From positions 1,302,001-1,366,000 of the forward strand of contig NZ_CP071872.1 in assembly GCF_022647665.1 (NCBI RefSeq): a stretch of DNA of 64,000 nucleotides, given 5' to 3'. A program made the translations under genes and the position numbers. This DNA is from Streptomyces formicae. Its GTDB lineage: Bacteria > Actinomycetota > Actinomycetes > Streptomycetales > Streptomycetaceae. Position 1 is the stretch's first letter. Every line of letters begins with the position of its first letter. The notes under the pieces are model-generated. The model saw nothing but the letters and a program-made list of their open reading frames with translations, was not told where the DNA came from and made no database searches. Below, in pieces: positions 10,214 through 19,100 of the stretch.

Positions 10214-10996
10214 ATGGGCAGTCCCGAGGAAGCACGGCGGCCGGAGGAGCAGCGACTGGGCCCGGTGGTCCGTCGCAGGGAGCAGATCCAGCCCGGCACC
10301 ACGGACCAGCGCCTGCTGGACACCGAGGGCGACTCCGAGTGGGTGCACACCGATCCCTGGCGGGTCATGCGCATCCAGTCGGAGTTCGTGGAGGGCTTCG
10401 GCGCACTCGCCGAACTGCCCAGCGCCATCAGCGTCTTCGGCTCTGCGCGGACCGCTCCCGGCAGCCCGGAGTACGACGCGGGCATCCGTATCGGCAGGGC
10501 GCTCGCCGAGGCCGGCTTCGCCGTGATCACCGGTGGCGGACCGGGCGCGATGGAGGCGGCCAACAAGGGCGCCCGGGAGGCCAGGGGCATCTCCGTCGGG
10601 CTCGGCATCGAGCTGCCGTTCGAGCAGGGGCTGAACCCGCACGTCGACATCGGCGTGAACTTCCGCTACTTCTTCGTCCGCAAGACGATGTTCGTGAAGT
10701 ACGCGCAGGGCTTCGTCGTGCTCCCCGGCGGCCTCGGCACCCTGGACGAGCTCTTCGAGGCCCTCACCCTCGTCCAGACCGGCAAGGTCACCCGCTTCCC
10801 GATCGTGCTCTTCGGTACGGAGTACTGGTCCGGCCTCGTCGGCTGGCTGCGCGACACGGTCGTCGCACAGGGCAAGGCGTCCCAGCGCGACCTGCTGCTC
10901 TTCCACGTGACGGACGACGTGGACGAGGCGGTCGCCCTGGTCACCAAGGAGACCGGCCCGCCGCCCCCGATCCCCTTCGAGGGCTACGAGGCGTAG
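10214..10996 (+). CDS. LOG-like Rossmann-fold protein (TIGR00730)
   Basis: A GGAGGGAG ribosome-binding site precedes the ATG at 10214. The 260-residue protein has ISVFGSAR, VITGGGPGAMEAANKGA and the diagnostic PGGLGTLDE, which define the TIGR00730/LOG family. Characterised members are cytokinin riboside monophosphate phosphoribohydrolases that cleave the N-glycosidic bond of nucleoside monophosphates; the true bacterial substrate here is unknown. The N-terminal 60 residues (RRREQIQPGTTDQRLL...) are an actinobacterial extension. It lies 120 bp after dapE on the same strand and ends at the palindromic terminator before folP2. Confidence 0.88.
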   Translation: MGSPEEARRPEEQRLGPVVRRREQIQPGTTDQRLLDTEGDSEWVHTDPWRVMRIQSEFVEGFGALAELPSAISVFGSARTAPGSPEYDAGIRIGRALAEAGFAVITGGGPGAMEAANKGAREARGISVGLGIELPFEQGLNPHVDIGVNFRYFFVRKTMFVKYAQGFVVLPGGLGTLDELFEALTLVQTGKVTRFPIVLFGTEYWSGLVGWLRDTVVAQGKASQRDLLLFHVTDDVDEAVALVTKETGPPPPIPFEGYEA

Positions 10997-11008
10997 CGGA
11001 GCCGGAGC

Positions 11009-11036
11009 TGGCCGGGGGCCCGGGCCCCCGCCCAGG
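11009..11036. terminator. GC-palindrome terminator between LOG-like gene and folP2-like gene
   Basis: An 18-bp self-complementary sequence at 11013-11030 (seven G/C pairs closing a CCGG loop) lies in the 45-bp gap between the convergent genes. It is compact and bidirectional. Confidence 0.65.
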
Positions 11037-11041
11037 CCGGC

Positions 11042-11923
11042 TCAGGCCAGGCCGCGGCGGGCCACCGCCGGGGCGCGGTGGCCCGCGATGGAGGCCACCA
11101 TGTCCAGCACCTGGCGGGTCTCGGCCACCTCGTGCACGCGGTACACCCGCGCCCCCAGCCACGCCGACACCGCGGTCGTCGCGAGCGTGCCGATGACCCG
11201 TTCCTTCACCGGCCGGTCGAGGGTCTCGCCGACGAAGTCCTTGTTCGACAGCGAGACCAGCACCGGCCAGCCCGTCTCCGCCATCTCACCGAGCCGCCGG
11301 GTCGCCTCCAGCGAGTGCCGGGTGTTCTTCCCGAAGTCATGACCCGGGTCGATCATGATCGCGTCGCGGCGCACCCCGAGCTCCACCGCCCGCTCGGCCA
11401 GCCCCGTCGTCACACGCAGGATGTCCGCCATGACGTCGTCGTACACGATCCGGTGCGGGCGCGTGCGCGGCTCGGCGCCGCCCGCGTGCGTGCACACGAG
11501 GCCCACCCCGTACCGCGCGGCCACGGCGGCCAGCTTCGGATCGACGCCGCCCCACGCGTCGTTCAGCAGGTCCGCGCCCGCCTCGCAGACGGCCTCGCCC
11601 ACGTCGTGCCGCCAGGTGTCGACGCTGATCACCACGTCCGGGAAGCGCCGGCGCACCTCGGCGACGAAGCCGACCGTGCGGCGTGCCTCCTCCTGGGCGG
11701 TCACCTCTTCACCGGGGCCCGCCTTCACGCCGCCGATGTCGATGATGGCGGCGCCCTCCGACACCGCCTGCTCGACGCGGGCGAGGGCGGGCTCGTCGCG
11801 GAACGTCGCGCCCTGGTCGTAGAAGGAGTCCGGGGTCCGGTTCACGATCGCCATGATCACCGGCTCGTGCGCGTCGAATTCGCGCCGCCCCAGCCGCAGA
11901 GTCCCGCTGTGCATCCCCTGCAT
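11042..11923 (-). CDS. folP2: Dihydropteroate synthase paralogue (FolP2-like)
   Basis: The 293-residue TIM-barrel protein has DHPS landmarks: AIVNRTPDSFYDQG, ISVDTWRHDVGEAVCEAGADLLNDAWGG, MIDPGHDFGKNTRHS and SLSNKDFVGE. The pterin loop that reads DIGGESTRPG in true FolP enzymes is DIGGVKAGPG here, as in the mycobacterial FolP2 branch (Rv1207), whose DHPS activity is doubtful. I therefore call it a FolP paralogue and not the folate enzyme itself. The start is supported by GAGGAGG nine bases before ATG 11923. It diverges from the DivIVA-domain gene across a MITE-like insertion. Confidence 0.85.
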   Translation of the reverse strand: MQGMHSGTLRLGRREFDAHEPVIMAIVNRTPDSFYDQGATFRDEPALARVEQAVSEGAAIIDIGGVKAGPGEEVTAQEEARRTVGFVAEVRRRFPDVVISVDTWRHDVGEAVCEAGADLLNDAWGGVDPKLAAVAARYGVGLVCTHAGGAEPRTRPHRIVYDDVMADILRVTTGLAERAVELGVRRDAIMIDPGHDFGKNTRHSLEATRRLGEMAETGWPVLVSLSNKDFVGETLDRPVKERVIGTLATTAVSAWLGARVYRVHEVAETRQVLDMVASIAGHRAPAVARRGLA

Positions 11924-11959
11924 CCCCTGTTTCCTCCTCGCGATCCGTCGCCTGCGACC

Positions 11960-12158
11960 TTAGGCCCTGTGCGGTCGATCCTGCCGGGCTCGCGTGCCCT
12001 GGCGCCGCACCTTGCTGCGTTATCGTCGGTCACCGACTCCCCCGTAGCCCTTCGGGCACGGGAGGTGCCCCCACCGCGTCGATTTCCTCCTCTGCCTTGC
12101 AATGCACGACACCAGACCCCGCTCGCTGATCCGGCCTGATCGACCGCACAGGGCCTAA
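11960..12158. mobile_element. MITE-like element with 21-bp perfect terminal inverted repeats
   Basis: Positions 11960-11980 and 12138-12158 are perfect inverted copies starting TTAGGCCCTGTGCGGTCGAT. If the outer TA (11961-11962 and 12156-12157) is a target duplication, the element proper is 193 bp and begins GGCCCTG, as expected for an element moved by an IS630/Tc1-type transposase. The interior contains no gene but has its own small hairpin (about 12044-12080). It separates the divergent folP2-like and DivIVA-domain genes. No transposase is present in the window. Confidence 0.6.
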
Positions 12159-12221
12159 CCGTCAGTGGCGCATGGCACGATCGGCAGCGGACGGTATTCC
12201 AGCTCCGGGGAGAGGCACGCT

Positions 12222-12740
12222 GTGTTCTGGTTCTTGCTGATCGCGATGGTCGTGGTGGTCGCCGCGGTCACCCTCGCGGTGGTCGGCGGCGGTGAGAGCG
12301 CGGTTCTGACGGAGGCGGCGCCCGAGCAGCTCGTGGACCCGCTGCCGGTGGCGCGCCCGGTGGGCCGCGCCGATGTCGAGGCGCTGCGGCTGCCGGTCGC
12401 ACCGCGGGGCTATCGCATGGCGGACGTCGACGACGTGCTCGACCGGCTCGGCGCGGAGCTCGCGGAGCGGGACGCGCGGATCGCCGAGCTGGAGGCGGCG
12501 CTGGCCGGGCGGCAGGCGAGGCAGGTCGGCCCGCCGGAGCTGTTCGACGAGCGTCCGGGCAGTCTGTTCGCGAAGCGGCCCGGAGGGCCGGCCGGCGAGC
12601 GGCCTTTCCAGGGCCCGGCCCGGAGCCCCGCCGAGGGCCCCGGTGACGAGCGCGAGCACGAGCGCGAGCACGAGCGCGAGAGCGAGTACGACGACGAGCA
12701 CGACGACGCGTACGACCAAGGGCGGGAGCAGGAGCGATGA
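12222..12740 (+). CDS. Membrane-anchored DivIVA-domain protein
   Basis: A GTG start at 12222 follows GGGGAGAGG. The 172-residue product begins with a transmembrane helix (FWFLLIAMVVVVAAVTLAVV). A DivIVA-type segment with RGYRMADVDDVLDRLGAELAERDARIAELEAAL follows; this is the lipid/curvature-sensing motif plus a coiled coil. The C-terminus is highly charged, with Glu-His-Asp-Arg repeats. DivIVA proteins organise polar growth in actinomycetes, but this short membrane-tethered version is a separate family. It overlaps tag by four bases (ATGA), so the two are translated together. The upstream MITE-like element may affect its promoter. Confidence 0.8.
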   Translation: MFWFLLIAMVVVVAAVTLAVVGGGESAVLTEAAPEQLVDPLPVARPVGRADVEALRLPVAPRGYRMADVDDVLDRLGAELAERDARIAELEAALAGRQARQVGPPELFDERPGSLFAKRPGGPAGERPFQGPARSPAEGPGDEREHEREHERESEYDDEHDDAYDQGREQER

Positions 12741-13327
12741 GCAGCAGCGCGATCGCCGGTCCGGACGGGCGGCTCCGCTGCCCCTGGGGCCTGTCCACCG
12801 ACGACTACGTGGCGTACCACGACGAGGAGTGGGGCCGCCCGGTCCACGGCGACGACGCCCTGTTCGAGCGGCTCAGCCTGGAGGCGTTCCAGTCCGGGCT
12901 GTCGTGGATCACGATCCTGCGCCGCCGTGAGACCTTCCGGGCGGCCTTCGCCGACTTCAAGATCGCGTCGGTCGCGGCGTTCACCGACGCCGACAAGGAG
13001 CGTCTGCTCGCCGATCCGGGGATCATCCGCAACCGCGCCAAGATCGACGCGACGCTCGCCAACGCGCGGGCGCTCGCGGAGTGGCCGGCCGGCGAGCTGG
13101 ACACGCTGATCTGGTCGTACGCACCGGACCCCGCCACCCGCCCGGCGCCGCGCGTCCTCGCGGACATCCCGGCGGTCACGGACGAGTCCACCGCCCTGTC
13201 GAAGGCCCTGAAGAAGCGCGGCCTGCGCTTCATCGGCCCCACGACGGCGTACGCGCTGATGCAGGCGTGCGGGCTGGTGGACGACCACCTGGCGGACTGC
13301 GTCGCCCGCCGGGTGGTCACCTCCTGA
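12737..13327 (+). CDS. tag: DNA-3-methyladenine glycosylase I
   Basis: The 196-residue protein matches Tag throughout: RCPWG and YHDEEWG near the N-terminus, LSLEAFQSGLSWITILRRRE, and LRFIGPTTAYALMQACGLVDDH near the end. The zinc-snap ligands of E. coli Tag correspond to Cys15, the His of YHDEEWG, and the final His and Cys of DDHLADC. Tag excises 3-methyladenine from alkylated DNA. It is translationally coupled to the DivIVA-domain gene upstream and nearly abuts the convergent enoyl-CoA hydratase, with a gap of only 10 bp. Confidence 0.93.
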   Translation: MSSSAIAGPDGRLRCPWGLSTDDYVAYHDEEWGRPVHGDDALFERLSLEAFQSGLSWITILRRRETFRAAFADFKIASVAAFTDADKERLLADPGIIRNRAKIDATLANARALAEWPAGELDTLIWSYAPDPATRPAPRVLADIPAVTDESTALSKALKKRGLRFIGPTTAYALMQACGLVDDHLADCVARRVVTS

Positions 13328-13337
13328 GCGGGGCGGC

Positions 13338-14138
13338 TCAGCGTCCCAGGTACGTCGGCTTCTCCTTGGCCAGGAACGCCTGGACAGCGATCCCGTGGTC
13401 CGCCGAAGCGCCGGCCCGGGTCTGGAGCTCGTCCTCCTTCTCCAGCGTCTCGGCGAGCGAGTGGCCGGCCCCGTAGGCCAGGGACTCCTTGATCGCGGCG
13501 TAGGCGAGGGTCGGACCCTCCGCCAGGGCCCGGGCGACCGCGGCGGCCTCGGCGGCGAGCTCGTCGGCCGGTACGAGCCTGTTCGCGATGCCCAGGTCGT
13601 ACGCCTCCTGGGCGGAGATCGACCGGGGGAAGAGCAGCAGATCGGCGGCGCGGCTCGCCCCGATCAGCCGGGGCAGCGTCCACGAGACGCCCGAGTCGGC
13701 GGTCAGCGCCACCCCGGCGAACGAGGTGGTGAACTTCGCCGTGTCGGCGACCACCCGGTAGTCCGCCGCCAGCGCGAAACCGAGACCGGCGCCCGCCGCG
13801 ACCCCGTTGACGCCGGCGACGACCGGCTTGGGCATCTCCGTGAGGGCCCGCACGATCGGGTTGTAGTGCTCGCGCACGGTGCTCATCGTGGCCCCGGCGC
13901 CCGACTCGCGGTCGGCCGCGAGGAGCTCGATGTGCTCTTTCAGGTCCTGTCCCACGCAGAAGGCGCGCCCCGTCGCGGTCAGCAGCACCGCCCGTACGGA
14001 CGCATCCGCCGCCGCGGCCCGCACGCTGTCCCGCAGCGCCTCCTTGGCCTCGACGTTCATCGCGTTCATGGCCTCGGGCCGGTTGATCGTGATGGTCGCG
14101 AGTCCGTCCTTCACCTCGTACAGCACGGTGTCGGCCAT
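13338..14138 (-). CDS. Enoyl-CoA hydratase/isomerase (crotonase family)
   Basis: ATG 14138 gives 266 residues. Crotonase features are INRPEAMNAMN, GRAFCVGQDLKEH for the first oxyanion-hole loop, KPVVAGVNGVAAGAGLGFALAADYRV for the second, and FAGVALTADSGVSWTLPRLIG, where an Asp occupies the position used in PaaG-type ring isomerases. Members hydrate or isomerise CoA thioesters in fatty-acid or phenylacetate degradation; the exact substrate is not decidable here. It is a single gene diverging from DUF3117. Confidence 0.87.
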   Translation of the reverse strand: MADTVLYEVKDGLATITINRPEAMNAMNVEAKEALRDSVRAAAADASVRAVLLTATGRAFCVGQDLKEHIELLAADRESGAGATMSTVREHYNPIVRALTEMPKPVVAGVNGVAAGAGLGFALAADYRVVADTAKFTTSFAGVALTADSGVSWTLPRLIGASRAADLLLFPRSISAQEAYDLGIANRLVPADELAAEAAAVARALAEGPTLAYAAIKESLAYGAGHSLAETLEKEDELQTRAGASADHGIAVQAFLAKEKPTYLGR

Positions 14139-14469
14139 GTCAGGGTCCCCTCTGCGGCTCGGGCGATGCGATCGTGTCGAGGCCAGCATGGCGGAGATCG
14201 CGGAGGCCGGACATACGCGTCGGTATGTGACCTGCGTCAAAGAATTGTGCTTCATGCGTATGAGCGCGGCGGCGAAGTATCGCAGGCGGATCGCCGAATT
14301 GAGTGGTTTTGCGAAAGCGCGTTGCGCAAGCGATGCCGACTGATGTTGGTCATCGGGTCCTGCCATGCGGGATAATGGCTGGGAAGCAATGTGTTCGATG
14401 CCGGTGACCTGTGCCCATCCGGTGGGCCCGTCGGCTGACGATGAGCTGGTTTCAGGAAGGGGAACGAGC
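14139..14469. promoter_or_regulatory. 331-bp divergent promoter region
   Basis: This gap separates the divergent enoyl-CoA hydratase and DUF3117 genes and is less GC-rich than the coding DNA around it. A GATAAT hexamer at 14371-14376, with TTGGTC at 14346-14351 (a rather long 19-base spacer), could be the DUF3117 promoter. I see no gene with a ribosome-binding site in it. Confidence 0.4.
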
Positions 14470-14637
14470 ATGGCGGCCATGAAGCCGCGGACGGGCGACG
14501 GCCCGCTCGAGGTGACCAAGGAGGGGCGGGGCATCGTCATGCGCGTTCCGCTCGAAGGCGGCGGTCGGCTTGTCGTCGAGCTGACTCCGGACGAGGCCGA
14601 CGCGCTCGGCGACGCCCTCAAGAAGGTCGTCGGCTGA
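14470..14637 (+). CDS. DUF3117 protein, 55 residues
   Basis: This tiny conserved actinobacterial protein begins MAAMKPRTGDGPLEVTKEGR and ends in an LTPDEADALGDALKKVVG helix. AGGAAGGGG lies just upstream of ATG 14470. The whole protein is one DUF3117 domain, predicted as a beta-meander plus helix, found next to tagA and near the sigE operon also in mycobacteria (Rv1211). Its function is unknown. The in-frame upstream ATG at 14365 is not used in the family. It ends at a hairpin terminator. Confidence 0.92.
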   Translation: MAAMKPRTGDGPLEVTKEGRGIVMRVPLEGGGRLVVELTPDEADALGDALKKVVG

Positions 14638-14674
14638 CGCGACGCGCGTCGAGCGACACACCTTTCCGCTTTTC

Positions 14675-14714
14675 GCACCGCCCCGGCACGGCAGGACCGT
14701 ACCGGGGCGGTGGC
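14675..14714. terminator. Hairpin terminator after DUF3117
   Basis: An inverted repeat (14675-14691 with 14697-14714) has one mismatch and a short loop. It lies between the convergent DUF3117 and O-methyltransferase genes. Confidence 0.7.
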
Positions 14715-14745
14715 GTGCGTACGGCCCTCGGCCGGTCCCCGGGGA

Positions 14746-15432
14746 TCAGCCGCGGCGCACCGCGCACAGCAGGCCGTCGCCCACCGGCAGCAGCGACGGC
14801 AACAGCCCCTGGCTCTCCCGCACCGCCCGCAGCAGCTCGCGCACCCGCAGCACCTCCGCGGGCTGGGCCGCCGAGTCGACCGTCCGGCCGTCGAAGAAGA
14901 CGCCCTCGAAGCACACGAGCCCTCCGGGCCGCAGCAGGCGCAACGATTCAGCGAGGTAGTCCAGCGACTCCAGCCGGTCACCGTCGCAGAAGACGAGGTC
15001 GTACCCGCCGTCCGCCAGCCGGGGCAGTACGTCGAGGGCGCGCCCGGGGATGAAACGCGCCCGGTTCCCCGCGAAGCCCGCGGCACGGAACGCCTGCCGC
15101 GCGAACTGCTGGCGCTCCGGCTCCGGGTCCACGGTCGTCAGCACGCCGTCGGGCCGCATGCCCTGCAGCAGATAGATCCCGGAGACACCCGTGCCGGTGC
15201 CGATCTCCGCCACCGCCTTGGCGTCCGCCGTCGCGGCCAGCAGTCGCAGCGCGGCGCCGGTGCCTGGCGACACCGAGGGCAGCGCTGCTTCCCGGGACCG
15301 CTCGCGGGCCCAGCGCAGTGCTTCGTCCTCGGCGACAAAGGCGTCGGCGAACGCCCAGCTCGTCTGCCGGTTGGCGGTAATGACGCTCTCCTGTCCCCGT
15401 AGTTGGCGCAACGGTGACTGTATCCGCTGCAC
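14746..15432 (-). CDS. SAM-dependent O-methyltransferase (class I, COMT-like)
   Basis: The product has [15 protein letters not shown], the SAM-binding [15 protein letters not shown], a ribose-contacting Asp in [26 protein letters not shown] and [14 protein letters not shown]. This is the catechol-O-methyltransferase-like family 3 fold. The orthologous gene lies next to sigE in M. tuberculosis (Rv1220c). The metal-binding pattern is partly altered (FCDGDR for the usual D-x-DK), so activity on catechol-like acceptors is uncertain. The start is tentative: GTG 15432 is used here, while a TTG 24 bases further in (15408) is also possible. It diverges from the sigma factor gene. Confidence 0.82.
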   Translation of the reverse strand: MQRIQSPLRQLRGQESVITANRQTSWAFADAFVAEDEALRWARERSREAALPSVSPGTGAALRLLAATADAKAVAEIGTGTGVSGIYLLQGMRPDGVLTTVDPEPERQQFARQAFRAAGFAGNRARFIPGRALDVLPRLADGGYDLVFCDGDRLESLDYLAESLRLLRPGGLVCFEGVFFDGRTVDSAAQPAEVLRVRELLRAVRESQGLLPSLLPVGDGLLCAVRRG

Positions 15433-15552
15433 CCGGGAACCCGCAGATGGGACCGGGCGTTATGGAGGGACGGGAAGGAACGCGCGGGCGACCGCCGACC
15501 GGACCCAAATTCGCGTAAAGATTCTTATCCGGAGCTAACGGGCGAGGTGGCT

Positions 15553-16317
15553 ATGGTAGGGGCTCCACTGGACACCACCAGAGCCGACAGGGGAGGTGCG
15601 GCTGCGCCTGTGGACCGGAAGGGGGTGCTGAGGCGCCTCCTAGGGTCGGCGGGTGAGCCGAAATCCGTGACCAACACCGCTGACGCCCGTTCCAGCCAGG
15701 CAGACTCCGTACCCACCGCGACGTTCGCACCGGATGCGGAATCGCAGGCGTGGACCCCTCCCACCTGGGAGGACATCGTCAGCACGCACAGTGCCCGCGT
15801 CTATCGCCTCGCGTACCGTCTGACCGGAAACCAGCACGATGCGGAGGACCTCACCCAGGAGGTCTTCGTCCGCGTCTTCCGCTCCCTGTCGACGTACACA
15901 CCGGGGACGTTCGAGGGCTGGCTGCACCGCATCACGACCAACCTCTTCCTGGACATGGTCCGCCGCAAGCAGCGGATCCGTTTCGACGCGCTAGGCGACG
16001 ACGCGGCCGAGCGGCTGCCCAGCCGTGAGCCGTCCCCGCAGCAGGTCTTCCACGACACCCACTTCGACGCCGACGTGCAGCAGGCGCTGGACACGCTCGC
16101 GCCCGAGTTCCGTGCGGCCGTCGTGCTCTGCGACATCGAGGGGCTGTCGTACGAGGAGATCGCCGCGACGCTCGGTGTGAAGCTCGGCACGGTCCGCAGC
16201 CGGATCCACCGCGGCCGCTCCCATCTGCGCAAGGCTCTGCAGCACCGCTCTCCCGAGGCGCGTGCCGAGCAGCGCGCGCCGGCGGTGGCGGTGGCCGGGG
16301 AGGGCGGTCGCGCGTGA
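15553..16317 (+). CDS. sigE: ECF sigma factor, SigE of the mycobacterial type
   Basis: The 254-residue ECF sigma factor shows region 2 ([31 protein letters not shown] and [19 protein letters not shown]) and region 4 ([38 protein letters not shown]). It has an N-terminal extension of about 75 residues. ATG 15553 has GAGG five bases before it; GTG 15547 is the alternative. The following genes (zinc anti-sigma factor, HtrA, TatB) reproduce the M. tuberculosis sigE-rseA-htrA-tatB order, so a role in the cell-envelope stress response is well supported by context. It is not the gene called sigE in S. coelicolor literature (that one sits with cseABC). A GTGA overlap couples it to the anti-sigma gene. 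Confidence 0.92.
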   Translation: MVGAPLDTTRADRGGAAAPVDRKGVLRRLLGSAGEPKSVTNTADARSSQADSVPTATFAPDAESQAWTPPTWEDIVSTHSARVYRLAYRLTGNQHDAEDLTQEVFVRVFRSLSTYTPGTFEGWLHRITTNLFLDMVRRKQRIRFDALGDDAAERLPSREPSPQQVFHDTHFDADVQQALDTLAPEFRAAVVLCDIEGLSYEEIAATLGVKLGTVRSRIHRGRSHLRKALQHRSPEARAEQRAPAVAVAGEGGRA

Positions 16318-17183
16318 GCACCATCGGCCCCACCCCTGCTGAGCAGCACCTGGGGGACCGGCTCGCCGCGCTGATCGACGGCGAGCTGAAGCACGACGTG
16401 CGCGACCGGGTGCTCGCGCATCTGGCGACCTGTCCCAAATGCAAGGCCGAGGCCGACGCGCAGCGCCGGCTGAAGAGCGTGTTCGCGGCGACCGCCCCGC
16501 CGCCGCCGTCCGAAGGGTTCCTCGCGCGCCTGCAGGGCTTGCCCGGCGGGCCGTCCGGAGGGCAGCCCGCCGCAGACGACGACAGCAGCAGCGGTCCCTT
16601 CGGCGGGGGAGGTCTGGGCCGAGGACGCTTCGGCGACGGCGTCTTCGGCATGACGGCGGAGGACTTCGGATACGTTCCGGCGCGGCACGGGCTGCCCGGC
16701 GGCGGTCCAGGCTCCGGCTTCCGTATCCATGACGTGGGACGGGCGGAGGCCGAGCGCTCGGTCTGGCGCGGGCGCCGGTTCGCGCTCACGGCGGCGAGCG
16801 CGGTGTCGTTCGCCGCGATCGCCCTCGGCGGGACGCTTCCGCTCGCCGCGCCGGGCGACCCGGCCGCCCGCGGCGAGCAGCGGGGAAACAATGTGACGCC
16901 GATGCGGAGCACGACCCCCTCGGCCGTGTCGAGCGGCGGTGACACGGGCCGCCGGCGTGGCGATGCGGGCGGCGAGCAGGCCATGGGTGCGCTCCAGCAG
17001 CCCCTGACGCAGACCCAGCGGCCGTCGGCCGCCCAGCCCTTCGCCGCGTCGAGCCTGCTCCCGGGCGTTCCGTCGCCTCTGATACGGCCGACGGGCTCGG
17101 CGTTCCAGCTGGCGATCGCCTCCGGCCCGGCGCCGACGGCCACCCCGCATCCGACCCGGCTCGCATCCCCGACCGGGCGCTGA
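16314..17183 (+). CDS. rseA: Zinc-containing membrane anti-sigma factor (RseA-like)
   Basis: GTG 16314 overlaps the sigma factor stop by four bases. The N-terminal zf-HC2/ZAS domain shows the His-x3-Cys-x2-Cys motif in HLATCPKC, with an upstream His in [12 protein letters not shown], which is the sigma-binding module of redox-responsive anti-sigma factors. A low-complexity Gly/Pro linker leads to one transmembrane helix (about residues 160-180, [18 protein letters not shown]). The rest is an unstructured-looking extracytoplasmic tail. At 289 residues it is much longer than mycobacterial RseA. It presumably holds the sigma factor inactive until oxidation or proteolysis; the downstream HtrA is a plausible functional partner. 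Confidence 0.88.
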   Translation: MSTIGPTPAEQHLGDRLAALIDGELKHDVRDRVLAHLATCPKCKAEADAQRRLKSVFAATAPPPPSEGFLARLQGLPGGPSGGQPAADDDSSSGPFGGGGLGRGRFGDGVFGMTAEDFGYVPARHGLPGGGPGSGFRIHDVGRAEAERSVWRGRRFALTAASAVSFAAIALGGTLPLAAPGDPAARGEQRGNNVTPMRSTTPSAVSSGGDTGRRRGDAGGEQAMGALQQPLTQTQRPSAAQPFAASSLLPGVPSPLIRPTGSAFQLAIASGPAPTATPHPTRLASPTGR

Positions 17184-17303
17184 CACCGGGCCGGGGGGCG
17201 CCGGCACCCGGCCACTGCACGGTGGGACGCCTCCCGCAAACCTGATTGAATCCAGGGAGGGGTGCCCGGCGGGGCGCGCAGACCGGCCAGTTGCGGGGAG
17301 AGC

Positions 17304-18965
17304 ATGGAGAACGGGAAGCAGACGGGTCCCAAGCCGAAGTGGTGGAGCCGACCGCACCCCACGTCCCCGGACCCGGGGCCCGCACCGGCCGCCCCGGCGG
17401 ATGCGACACCCGATGCGCCTGCCCTCCGCGACGACGAGCCGTCCGAGTACACGCTGGCCGCACCGGCTCCCGCACCCGACGCACCGTTCCCGTCCTTGGC
17501 CGAGGCCGATGCCGAGGCTGACGGCGACGCCTCCGCCCCGCACGACGGCGGCGTACAGCCGCTGCACGAGCCCGACGAGTACCGGACCCCGCCCTACGGC
17601 GGCCCGGGGCCCTGGGCGCCCGCACCGCCCGTGCAGCGGCCCGTGGGGACACCCTCGCACGGGACGCCCGTACCGCCGCAGCCCCCCGCCGGCAACGGAT
17701 TCGCCGCGCAGGCGCCCCTACCAGCTCCCGTGCCGGCCCCTGCGCCCGCGCAATGGACCCAGTACGACCCCTGGAGCGCCCCCGGTGCGCCGTCGGCGTT
17801 CCCGGGCGCGGCGACGCAACTGAGCCATTCCGGCGCACCCGTGAAGAAGAAGACCCGGCGCGGAATCGCCCTCACCGGCGCCCTGCTCTTCGCCCTGGTC
17901 ACCGGCGTCCTCGGCGGCGGCATCGGCGCGTACCTGGAGCGCAACGGCGGCGTCACCACCCTGGAGCTGCCCCAGACCGGCCCCGAGGACGCGGGCCGCG
18001 CCCCCGACAGCGTCGCGGGCATCGCCGCCAGCGCCCTCCCCAGCGTCGTGACGCTCCATGTCAGCGGCACCACCGCGCAGGGCACCGGCACCGGCTTCGT
18101 CCTCGACAAGCAGGGCCACATCCTCACCAACAACCACGTCGTCGACCCGGCCGGCAGCTCCGGCGACATCACCGTCACCTTCAGCGGCGGCGAGACCGCC
18201 CGCGCGACCCTCGTCGGCAAGGACAGCGGATACGACCTCGCCGTCGTCAAGGTCACCGGGGTCTCGAACCTCAAGCCGCTGCCCCTCGGCAACTCCGACA
18301 ACGTCCGGGTCGGCGACCCGGTCGTGGCCATCGGCGCCCCTTTCGACCTGCAGAACACCGTCACCGCCGGGATCATCAGCGCCAAGGAACGCCCGATCAC
18401 CGCGGGCGGCGAGAAGGGCGACGGCAGCGACGTCAGCTACGTCGACGCGCTGCAGACCGACGCGCCGATAAACCCCGGCAACTCCGGCGGCCCGCTCGTC
18501 GACTCCAAGGCCCGTGTCATCGGCATCAACAGCGCCATCCGCGCCGCCGACACCGGCTCCGGCCCCGACCGGGGCGGCGGTCAGGCCGGCTCGATAGGTC
18601 TCGGCTTCGCGATCCCCATCAACCAGGGCAAGCGCGTCGCCGAGGAGCTCATCAACACCGGCAAGGCCACCCACCCGGTCATCGGCGTCAGCCTCGACAT
18701 GAAGTACACGGGCGACGGCGCCCGGGTCGGTGAGAAGGGCCGGGACGGCACGCCGTCCGTCACCGCGGGCGGCGCCGCCGCCAAGGCGGGCATCCGCGCC
18801 GGTGACGTCATCACCAAGGTCGACGGCCAGCGCGTGCACAGCGGCGAGGAGCTCATCGTCAAGATCCGCGCGCACCGCCCCGGCGACCGCCTGGAGCTCA
18901 CCATCCTCCGCGGCGGCAAGGAGCAGACCAAGACGCTGACGCTCGGCTCGTCGAGCGGCACGTGA
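17304..18965 (+). CDS. htrA: HtrA/DegP-type membrane serine protease with PDZ domain
   Basis: ATG 17304 follows GGGGAG. The 553-residue product has a long acidic/Pro-rich cytoplasmic N-terminus (1 to about 180), a transmembrane helix (about 186-212) and a trypsin-like protease domain. The catalytic triad is His278 (TNNHVVD), Asp311 (YDLAVVK) and Ser394 (GNSGGPLVD). A C-terminal PDZ domain contains AAKAGIRAGDVITKVDG. Such proteases degrade or refold damaged proteins outside the membrane. The position after the anti-sigma gene matches the mycobacterial envelope-stress operon. The 120-bp gap before it could hold its own promoter. Confidence 0.92.
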   Translation: MENGKQTGPKPKWWSRPHPTSPDPGPAPAAPADATPDAPALRDDEPSEYTLAAPAPAPDAPFPSLAEADAEADGDASAPHDGGVQPLHEPDEYRTPPYGGPGPWAPAPPVQRPVGTPSHGTPVPPQPPAGNGFAAQAPLPAPVPAPAPAQWTQYDPWSAPGAPSAFPGAATQLSHSGAPVKKKTRRGIALTGALLFALVTGVLGGGIGAYLERNGGVTTLELPQTGPEDAGRAPDSVAGIAASALPSVVTLHVSGTTAQGTGTGFVLDKQGHILTNNHVVDPAGSSGDITVTFSGGETARATLVGKDSGYDLAVVKVTGVSNLKPLPLGNSDNVRVGDPVVAIGAPFDLQNTVTAGIISAKERPITAGGEKGDGSDVSYVDALQTDAPINPGNSGGPLVDSKARVIGINSAIRAADTGSGPDRGGGQAGSIGLGFAIPINQGKRVAEELINTGKATHPVIGVSLDMKYTGDGARVGEKGRDGTPSVTAGGAAAKAGIRAGDVITKVDGQRVHSGEELIVKIRAHRPGDRLELTILRGGKEQTKTLTLGSSSGT

Positions 18966-19100
18966 CGGACATCCCGGGGGAGCCTGAAGTGACCCCGGAG
19001 GTACCGTCCGGACAGATTGGGCGGGTACCGTGGAGCGGAGCCTGACGACCATGACCAGCTTCCACGACCGGCGGGCACGCGGAACACAAGGAGCAGCAAG

